Source: Pohlia nutans
Taxonomy: Eukaryota > Streptophyta > Bryopsida > Bryales > Mniaceae
Direction of reading: 5' to 3'
Length of the DNA stretch: 64,000 nt
NCBI GenBank assembly: GCA_022496805.1
Contig: CM040102.1
Location: 18,321,955 to 18,385,954 of the forward strand
In this document: in pieces, positions 44,733 to 53,605 of the stretch
How positions within the stretch are numbered: the first letter of the stretch is position 1
Layout of the letters: the number at the start of each line of letters is the position of its first letter
Made by a program: the position numbers and the translations under genes
The notes under the pieces: model-generated
Seen by the model: the letters and a program-made list of their open reading frames with translations, nothing else
Told to the model about the DNA's origin: nothing
The model's database searches: none

Positions 44733-46761
44733 CCCCTAAACGTCCTCACATTTTTCAGATTTGGCAGTAAAACTAGAGACACACTATAAAATGCAATTTA
44801 GAGGGATAAAAGTCGTACATTATACATTTTAGATTCTATCTATACAGTTGGACTTGCGATTGCTATCACCAATATTTGAGTATTAAATTTAAAATTTAAC
44901 ACTCTTTTGTAATATGATTACAAATAAGATATAGACAATTTAATAATGAAATTTGTTGTTATGGGTTGAAATGTAATACTCTAAGTGTAGTGATTTTTGG
45001 AGCTTTAGGTGATTGCTTAATTATAGTAGTTGAATTTTTCAAAAGCACTTTTAGACTAAAATCTTCGAAATTTTGGGTGGAACACTACAACATGAAATGA
45101 GGCATAAAAATTTCACAAATTATCCCCTTTCTAATCGGATCACATATGCACGGAGCTAACTTCCTATAAAAGTTTCAATAAAAAATCCACTTTGCAAAAA
45201 GTGCATAATGGATGAGAAAACTAACTTCAAATTTGTACATCATCCAAAATATGGATGGTTGTGTAGTGAACTCTCTACATTATCCTTGGATTATAATTTT
45301 AATGCATGTAGTTTTTTATGTGATTTATACAAAAGTGCCAAAGGATTTTCCTAAGAAATTAGATGAATCACAAATTTCAAATATATATATAGAGCATAAT
45401 CCCAAGAGTTGTGTCTAATGATTTCAATAAAAAAATAGATGTGTTGTACTGTTGTATTATCAACTTTACTCAATATTTATGAGTTACATTCTTTAAATGT
45501 ATATGGAGTACGATAATAAGACATTCTATGTTTGAGGTGTAACATGAACGATAACTAGTAATACGTCATAAAATACTTTTATTGTAAAACCTATTAGAAA
45601 GGAGACATGATCATAGTTGAAGAATCACATAATGAGTCACTACTCCTCAACGCTTAAGTCTACCATCGGAGTACTCAACAAATATATATGAACATGTGCA
45701 CATTGCTTTAATGAACGTGACTTATAGAAGGAGCAATAATAGAAAAACTACCAACCAAATAGTGAAACATAATGGTCGCTTAGAGATGATAAGAACATTG
45801 AGGAAGCAATTACAAGAGTCTATAAATCCATGAATTGAAAAAGAAACAACATGTAGTTTTTTATGTGATTTATACATAAGTGCCAAAGGGTTTTCCTAAG
45901 AAATTAGATGAATCACAAATTTCCAATATATATAGAGCATAATCCCAAGAGTTGTGTCTAATGATTTTAATTAAAAAATAGATGTGTTGTATTATCAATT
46001 TTACTCAATTTTTATGAGTTACATTCTTTAAATGTATATGGAGTACGATAATAAGACAATCTATGTTTGAAGTGTAACGTGAACGATAATTAATAATATA
46101 TCATAAAATACTTTTATTGTAAAACCTATTAGATAGGAGGCATGATCATAGTTGAAGAGTCACATGATGAGTCACTACTCCTCTTGCATTTATAATTTGT
46201 CTCAATGTCAATTTAAACAACACTACGTAAGAATAGTATACAATTAATAATTTAAATGAAACAAATTCAAATCGGTATTTAAGCATCTTATTACCTTGTG
46301 CTTATAGCCAATCATACCAAAATTCAAAGATATATTTTCTATTTTCTATTTTTTTTCATTTTTGAAGTTTATTAGTTAAATGTTATATATAAATATACAT
46401 ATAATTATATATGATGAATTTTAGGAATCTGCTTGCGTAGATCTAACTTAAAATTGGTAATTTATAATCAATCTTTGTATTTCCAAACAAAATATATACT
46501 TTATCAAGATATTTTTCCCACATTTACAAAGTTGATACTTAGTTTTGTAGATTGTTCCAACATCTTCACCACCCAACGTTCTTTAATTTGTCTGAAATAT
46601 TTTTAAACACATTTGTAGTAATCAAATGACATAATCTTATAGGAAATTTGATTCTGAAGAGGTTAGGCCCAAGAAACACTCAATTTGGACACTCTTAGCT
46701 CATTTTACAACACTTTCTATTTTGGAAACTACCACTTTTAAGCCGCCTTGGCACTTAAGGG
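44733..46761. mobile_element. piggyBac-like element nested in the MULE, about 2.0 kb
   Basis: TTAA (44,729) then CCCCTAAACGTCC starts it; GGCACTTAAGGG then TTAA (46,762) ends it. Internal similarity to 9.5-11.0 kb (inverted) supports a shared family. No transposase ORF is present. It contains a pair of 340-bp direct repeats. Confidence 0.5.
45305..46190 (+). repeat. Pair of direct repeats of about 340 bp, 545 bp apart
   Basis: CATGTAGTTTTTTATGTGAT begins copies near 45,304 and 45,849. Both run through GAGCATAATCCCAAGAGTTG and CATGATCATAGTTGAAGA to ACTACTCCTC. They are about 95% alike by eye with small deletions in the second. Confidence 0.85.
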
Positions 46762-46765
46762 TTAA

Positions 46766-47530
46766 CTTATAAATAGACATTCAACCTTTAATCTCATAAT
46801 GTTTTAATTGGAACATTTTGTAAGTTTTAGGAGTATATAAGGCCCTTTTAGCGGTCCTAGTGATCGTTTTAGAGACTAGCCATTTTATTAAAGGACAACA
46901 TATAGTTTCCATGGAAGTCCTTGATATAGTGATGATCCACATGCAAATTGGAGCTTGATGTCAACTAGAAAATATACGACATAGGCAAGTGCGTCTTTTT
47001 TTCCACCAAGGTGAACTTTGTCTTGCCTTTATTCAAATCTATTACGAGAGGAAATCATAATATTTGAGCAATTTAACAAAGTGCATTCAACTCTAATAAC
47101 ACCAAATTCGACCACTACTTTTATAATGTAAAAAAGAAAACATAGTCTTTTTCATTAAACAAAGAAATATCATACATGGTATGGATAGCATAGATGGTAT
47201 GGATATCATGAATATCATGGAGTCATAGATATCACCAAATCCAACCATTGAATAGGACAAGAACTTGGTGAAGTATCTCCAAAAATTTAGATGACTTTCA
47301 TCCAAACATTGACGAGAACGTAGAATGAGTTTGAATGTGTTAGTCATTTGTAGTGTTATACAGTGTTACGATGCGACGGGCACTGTAGTTTGATCCTAAA
47401 CCTAGCATTGCTAACTTGCTGAGGATAAGCACCATTAGAAAAAAAAACTTCTTCTAGAAGACTTGACCACATCAAATCACTTTAAGTTTAGTGTTACTAG
47501 TCCAAAACTTCTTCCGTCAAGTGTATTCTC
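46766..47530. other. MULE interior upstream of the 47.5-kb ORF
   Basis: No gene is recognised. Three AGTGTTA words lie at about 47,351, 47,362 and 47,490, in the presumed promoter region of the next ORF. Confidence 0.4.
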
Positions 47531-47914
47531 ATGGCTCTTTCTCACTTTCGTGCCAATGGTGTTCATTACAGGCTACCATGTGAGGAGCCGTGGAGTCATT
47601 GGAGGAGTTGGGATCGACCGCGCTCTGACCTACCAAACACAAACACACTAGCAACAAAGTGTTCTATACAAGTGCAGATCCATTTGGATGCTAAAGTTGG
47701 TGAGACTCCTGGGCCCAATGATTTGAATGTAGCACCTCTAGAACCTAGCATTCAAACTTTCTTCCTATATGGACTAGAGAAGGATGTAGTTCACACATTA
47801 GTTTGGCCAAAGCTTGTCGTGCGGGATCCCGTAGGAGTTGTTCACAGGAGCACAACTTTGCGTGAAGTATACAATGCATGGATTTGTGACCTTGACACTA
47901 CTACTATGGAATAG
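47531..47914 (+). CDS. Small MULE ORF with a DLNVAP motif, unknown
   Basis: A 127-residue ORF starts MALSHFRANGVHYRLP. It contains PNDLNVAPLEP, a strict DLNxxP-type EAR motif also present in the transposase repeats (FDLNVAPDP), so it may share origin or repressor-binding ability. The rest (LYGLEKDVVHTLVW, VGVVHRSTTLREVY) matches nothing I know. It is convergent with the transposase, 330 bp away. It could be a fragment of a larger, decayed gene. Confidence 0.4.
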   Translation: MALSHFRANGVHYRLPCEEPWSHWRSWDRPRSDLPNTNTLATKCSIQVQIHLDAKVGETPGPNDLNVAPLEPSIQTFFLYGLEKDVVHTLVWPKLVVRDPVGVVHRSTTLREVYNAWICDLDTTTME

Positions 47915-48240
47915 GCAAATTGTGAACATGAGTATGCAGCTGATAACTGTATGCAGCAATAGAGGCTAGCCTTCTCAATTAGTTTGTTGTAACTAGAATG
48001 GACAAACGTACTCAGATCTTGTAGAGGCCAATGTTTCTAGTGTTATGCAGTAATAAACTTTTCAATTCATTTAACTGCATAGCTGTTGGAAATTCTGACC
48101 ACACTCAACACAAAATATCCAAACATTTTGGAATAAACTAAACTTAGAAGCACAACTATTTATTCAGACTTCAAACTCGGAACGTCATTTCATTGAAACA
48201 TTGGGTTGGAGCTCCTATAAAAGAATACTGAACTCCAAAT

Positions 48241-51200
48241 TCAATAACCTCGCTCAAGGAAATCTTTCTTGCGAACAAGACTATCTCCCATATGATCTTC
48301 GACTCTAATGAGAATAGGCGTTGAGCTAGATGTGTTGATGTTCCCCTTCTCTATGTCTGTCTGTAAACTCTTAATCCTTCCAAAAATCCTATTGAAGTCC
48401 GCATGAAGGTGATCCATCAGAACTTCCTTGTTTTGGACTTGTTCAATTAACATCGCAGCCTGCTTTTGGAGTGTGTCTAGGAGGTTCCCACGAAGTCGAA
48501 ACCGCTTGACATTTCGCAGAGGAGTGGCTCCCCTAACTTCAGTGTCCTGGATTTCTACAGGACCTTCTACTGGAACATAACACTGAGTAGGATTCAACAT
48601 TTCTTGAAGCCCACCATTCACATTCCCTAATCTACGACCACAATAACTTGCAATTACACCCTCTGCAAGGTCAGGGCGCAACAATCGCAACATCTGCAAC
48701 ACCTTAACCTGGTGTTTGCATATATTGCCGTGTTGAGCATGCACGCAATTGCAAGACGCTAGTTTAGTGGTGGGATTATGCACCGTATACACAATGTGTC
48801 GTGCCTTTGTCGAAACAACCAAGGCTCGCCTTCCATCATATTCTGGTAGAGTAACATCAGCGTCAGGTATACTCCTAGCCTTTATAATCGCAGTCACAGC
48901 AATGTCTTGATTCTTTTTGTTGTCAATGAAGCCATACATCTTCCGAAAATGTCTAAACCAGTAATGCCTCAAGACAGTGATCAGTCTATAGATACACCAA
49001 TCTACCCGACGCCCAGCCAATCGAGTACGTTCAGATTTCAAAACAGAATTCAAATAACCGTGATAACTCTCAATGGCTGCATTGGTGTCTTGTCCTGCAT
49101 AACACAAGTTTCGATAACCAACCACCCACATGTGCACCTTATTCAACCATTGGGTGCGCATGTACTCCCAAAATTGGGGGTACATAGGGAACTTGATTTC
49201 CAAATTGTTCAACATTTGGATGGCCCATGGAACTGCTCCGTCTCCCGTAGGTCCTGATGTGTCGTACATGATTAGCCCAAGCTCCCTAAGAATTTCAGCT
49301 CGCATGTTTTGATCAGATATCTTGATACAAGCTTGTTTTTGTAGGGCTCGTCAAACGTGCCATAAACACAAAAACAACTTTGTTTTTGGCCAGACCTCAC
49401 TGTACACGATATATATTAGAGTAAGTCATGATGACAGAGTATATACAGAAGTGTTCAAAACCAGTGATTCCAAACAGTGTTATGTAATCAAAATGAAAAA
49501 AATGCAAGCAATGATAAGGCATATGTGGTTAAATGAACCGTACGTAATGCTGTTTATTTCCCCAGGTGCACAATCGACAATGAACGCACTAGGACACCAG
49601 TTGGGCTGTTTGGACATCATCGCAGAGTTGAGTGCTTTCAACCATGGCACTAAATCAGCTTGTCCTGTTCTGCTCGTAATAATGAAAGCTACAGGGATAC
49701 CATTGTGATATTCATCGAACACCATAATTGTGTATAATGGAAACTGCACATTAAGCACACCACTCACAATCATGTTCAAATAATAAACAGTACAAGTGAA
49801 TTTTACATTTGTCTCATAACACTGAACATAACATAACATCAAACAAGGCAAAATACCTACCTTCTTTACATTTGTACCAAACGTTGCATCCATGGAAATC
49901 CCACCTCCATGACCATACTTCAACATCATCTCTTTTTGCCATGGGGTTTGAATGCCTAATGTGAAAGGAATGTTATCTCCAGTTAATGGCCCTAGAACCT
50001 CTTCGATTGTAGTTTGCTTGTAGTAAAACCAATCTTGAGGATTGCGTTGAGTCCACATTCGAACGCTAGCGGCATCATTCTTGTGGAGACACCATGTCTC
50101 ACCATAAATGCCATTGGCAAGATTTTGGATGTCTTGCTCTTCTAGGAAGATGTCCCGGTCAACTTCTAGTGTTCCTTTTTGAATTCGCTCCTGTAAGTCC
50201 TCCAAGTGCTTATCCATAATCTGCGCCACAGTGTACTTCTGTCGAATCCACCCTTGTATCTTGTCTCTCATTTCCGGTGACAAATGAGCATCCACAGCGC
50301 TTCTATCTCCAACCTTTAGATCACTGTGTACAACTAACCCGCTCTCGTTCTTACACCTTCGATGAATAACACAGATTTCCGTGACATCCGGCAAGTGATA
50401 TAGAGATTTAATAGTAAACGACGCCTTACAACCACGTTTGATTGAATCACCCCATTTCTTTCGAGAATCTCGCCTAGCCTTGGGAATATTGTCCGTCTTC
50501 AGGACCTCTGGATCAACATTTAAATCTGAGAGGAGGGGCTTCTCTACAGCGAATGTCGACAACTTGGACATAAGAGACGTGATGTCATTGTCAATATCAG
50601 TGTTATGTACTCTAGGCTGTGTTGCTCCTTTGGTTTTCGCAGCTCCATGAGGCTTCCGAACTTGCTTCTTAGGGATGAAGACATCATCTTGGACGAAAGT
50701 TGCAGATACGCTTTGCATCTTCTTTGTCACACGTGGCTTGCGCATTGATTTTGGTGGCATCACATGGACAACATCCTCAGGATCCGGAGCTACGTTGAGG
50801 TCAAAACTAAATGGTTGTAGTGTCGATGTGGAAGCTACTTTCCGTGGCACTCGTTGCTTACGTGCTGGCTTTAGTGGCATAACACTGTCTACCTCCATTG
50901 GATCTGCGGGGATATTCAGATCAAAACCAGCAAGAGGGAGTGGCGCTACAACCTTCCGCGATGCTCGTTGCTTACGCGCTGGCTTTAGTGGCATAACACT
51001 GTCTACCTCCATTGGATCTGCGGGGATATTCAGATCAAAACCAGCAAGAGGGAGTGGCGCTACAACCTTCCGCGATGCTCGTTGTTTACACACATGCCTT
51101 TTTTATTGGACGTTGCAACATGTCTCTCCATCCTCTACACATGCACTAGGGGTACTAGTATTATGCATATTTTGGGCTGCTGTCTGTAATCCCTTTCGTG

Positions 51201-51898
51201 CACGGGGTTTTCGAGGGGGTTTCAAAACTGCAGTAGGTTCCGTTTCTACGCTCTTAGAAGGAATGCGCTTTCGCCTAGACTTTGGAAGCATATTGGGAGA
51301 GATATCCTTAACAATGTTGCTATAGTCTTGAGGTCCATACGTGCATTAGAACCTATAAAATGAGTAAATAGGCGAAATTTGAGTAACATTAAAAAACGAC
51401 AATCATTTTACAAATCCTCAACTAAACCCTAAACACCTAAAAGTTCTATACAACTAAGTATAAAAATTGCAAAAGAGAGACGATTTGCGTAACGCTTGCT
51501 CACCTTCGGAATAGGAGTGGGGAATTGTAGCGCATTCTTGAAGCAGAATTGAACCCATATCTTTGAATGACAAAGTATTTGCAAGGAATCCCATCTTTGC
51601 CACCTTCCATGCCTGCTATGAAATCGTTTGCACGGTTAGAGTTTACGTAACACTGCTGAACAACTAACGATTTTTTCTGAGGTCCTCTCACACTACTCAA
51701 CTTCATGGTCCACTTAACATCATGGAATCCCCAAGGTCCAGGAGGGGGGTGTTGGATACTACTCAAGATGGACTCAAGATCCTTATGAAGGGAAGATTGA
51801 CTTTGAGAATCGAACCCCAAACTACTAAACATCTCGGATTTTGCCTCAACATGAGCTTCACAAGCTGCAATTGCAGCAATCTCTTCTACTTTGGCCAT
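48241..51898 (-). pseudogene. MURA-type MULE transposase, disrupted
   Basis: MULE transposases cut the element at its TIRs and join it to new DNA. Exons: 51898-51504; about 51,320-49,861; 49743-49544; 49399-48241. The first exon starts MAKVEEIAAIA. Exon 2 has basic KPRARKG-type patches and three 38-40-residue repeats. The DDE residues are D in GISMDATFGTN, D in FIVDCAPGE and E in NAAIESYHGYL (codon 49,069-49,071). LCLWHV lies between the second D and E. The SWIM zinc finger is CNCVHAQHGNICKH. A C-terminal coiled coil follows. Two in-frame stops break it: TAA at 51,103-51,105 and TGA at 49,351-49,353, directly after LCLWHV where Arg is usual. Exon 2's acceptor is uncertain. Transcription would start inside the right TIR region. 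Confidence 0.85.
50745..51095 (-). repeat. Coding tandem repeats (114-bp unit) with DLN motifs and AGTGTTA
   Basis: Two near-identical 114-bp units and a diverged third encode KPARKQRASRKVV...FDLNIPADP...VDSVMPL. TAACACT occurs at 50,880 and 50,994, where the codons for S-V-M (AGT GTT ATG) form the word. The third unit has FDLNVAPDP, and SDLNVDPEV follows downstream. DLNxxP sequences recruit TOPLESS-type corepressors in plant proteins. Confidence 0.85.
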
Positions 51899-52103
51899 AC
51901 TCAGTAACAACAACGAAGAATAGACTAACAAGGAAAACATCCGAGAGCCATTGACCATAGAAATGCCAAAATGCAAGAGGGAAGCAAATAACACTATGAC
52001 TAGGACTAACACTAGAAAGCAAACGCAAACGACATAATCTACATAATTATCTAGATCTGAAATGTGAACGAAGTGAATGAACACTAATATCTACTACCAC
52101 TCT

Positions 52104-52922
52104 AAGTTTGGGTGCCACAAACCATATGGGATATATGTTGAGATTAACACTTAACGTAATGCCATTGCATAACACTCGTTTTTTATTTTGAAAGTTATCA
52201 TAGATTATACGACATTCCATAACACTAGTTGTGACTCTAGGATTTGCTGAAACTTTGATTATTTTCACATTTAGCGATGAATGTATAAGATTTTATATCG
52301 ACATAACACTTCAGCTGTCAACTGCCATTCGAAGTCAGATTTGACGGTGGATATGCACGATCATATATCAAAATAACACTGAGTTGTCAGCTGTCATCTA
52401 AGGTCTTGCGTAACGTTCATACGAGATGTGGCATTTCGGGCCGGGTTCACCCTAAACCCCATAACTTCCTCCATCATTATAGAGAAGAACATCGCATATG
52501 AAAATGCCACACTTGATCTGGGCCTTGAGGCCGAGAAAGGTGTGTTCTACCCAACGAAACCTTGGCGCTATATACTGTCCACCTTGAATTTGGGTGCCCC
52601 AAACCATATGGGATAAACTGGATCTGGAACAGATTGGTACGTATACGGATATGTAGAGAGTACACGGAGATAGCGTATTCCTGGAGCGAATACGGGAGAA
52701 GGACCGCGAAATCCGGATCTTGGTTAACACTGACTCTTGATTAACACTGCTTCTTAATTAACACCGCGCCGGGCAGGAATCGTGCGGGGCAGGAAAAAAA
52801 TCGAAATTACAGCCTACGGTTTACTCCCCTCCGGTCAAACGGCGGCTCGGTAAAATGCGGGGACCCGCCTGAACCCAGAATAGCCTCCGCAAACCTAGGC
52901 TGTATGAGATATAAGCTTCTCC
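52104..52922 (-). repeat. Right terminal inverted repeat of the MULE
   Basis: It is the reverse complement of the left TIR. It starts at the terminus next to the second CACATCTCT and runs to about 52,104. Compared with the left, it has one fewer 17-bp repeat and lacks most of the second 480-bp unit. Six or more TAACACT words lie in it. Confidence 0.92.
52723..52775 (-). repeat. Three 17-bp subterminal repeats, right TIR
   Basis: TTAACACTGACTCTTGA, TTAACACTGCTTCTTAA and TTAACACCGC follow each other at 17-bp spacing (52,725, 52,742 and 52,759). They mirror the four-unit array at 18,056-18,117. Confidence 0.85.
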
Positions 52923-52931
52923 CACATCTCT
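52923..52931. other. 9-bp target-site duplication of the MULE, right copy
   Basis: CACATCTCT, identical to 17,890-17,898. Identity after the many internal changes suggests the insertion is not very old, or that flanks evolve more slowly than the element. Confidence 0.92.
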
Positions 52932-53605
52932 TTTGAGAAGACTAGAAGAGTACAGTGGTAGCTTGTGAGTAAAAAAATCTAGCTGTGGTAGGATAATCTC
53001 TAAATAAACTTTAGATTAGTGACAATAAATCAATCATTATAACTTAAAAAATACCCTTTGTTACATTAGTGAACATCGTAACAGGCTCCACACGGATTCG
53101 CACACCACGAACCCTGACAATCCTGCACATTCCCTGCAAATCTTAGCCATCAAAACGATAACCTAAGATTACACTACCTATATGCTAAAACTGACTACAA
53201 GCTGCACAAAAAACAGAAGAACCAATTTGGGTTTCTCAATCCTGTCGGGATTAGTGACGAAGAACAACCAGAAACGAATCAACCGAGAAAAAGAAAATAT
53301 AAGAAAACAATCAAGGCGTTTTGTCTGTGAATTAAAGCTTTTATAACAGATGAATGAATTATGGAAGAATATATGACAGGAATGCAAGGTGGTGGGAAGT
53401 AAAGCCCCGGCTAGCACCAAACTACCTCCTGTCTTGCCTCTTTCCTTCTCCACTGCTCACTATAGACAGGGTCTACAAAATTGTCCTACAATTAACAGCC
53501 TTGGTTGCTAGAAAACTCTGCAACGTAGAGGGAACCGCAACTGAAAAATGGAGCGAGCTCCACTGTTGCAATTCAGAAGAACAGCAGGATACTGTACTAC
53601 TTCCA
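52932..53605. other. Between the MULE and the MCTP stop codon
   Basis: Probably the 3' UTR and terminator of the MCTP gene (which reads leftwards). Short ORFs here show no motif. Confidence 0.45.

Larger units (their letters stand above)
17899..52922. mobile_element. Giant Mutator-like element (MULE), 35 kb including nested insertions
   Basis: Both termini begin GGAGAAGCTTATATCTC and continue as long inverted repeats, bounded by the 9-bp duplication CACATCTCT. Inside are a MURA-type transposase (- strand), a ULP1-like protease (+), a C2H2/oxygenase-like gene (-) and two small ORFs (+). Nested insertions include a 9,028-bp LTR retrotransposon in the left TIR, two TTAA elements and a 220-bp MITE. 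Without the retrotransposon it is about 26 kb. Plant MULEs carrying ULP-like genes (Kaonashi type) and VANDAL MULEs are the nearest known relatives by content. The word AGTGTTA/TAACACT is about ten times more frequent than in flanking DNA. Two key genes carry nonsense mutations, so this copy is probably no longer autonomous. Confidence 0.93.

Noticed and set aside
51152..51160. An exact VANDAL21-like word (TAGTATTAT) in the transposase
   Set aside because: Only one occurrence was noticed; it looks like a one-base variant of AGTGTTA or chance and is not evidence of direct relationship.
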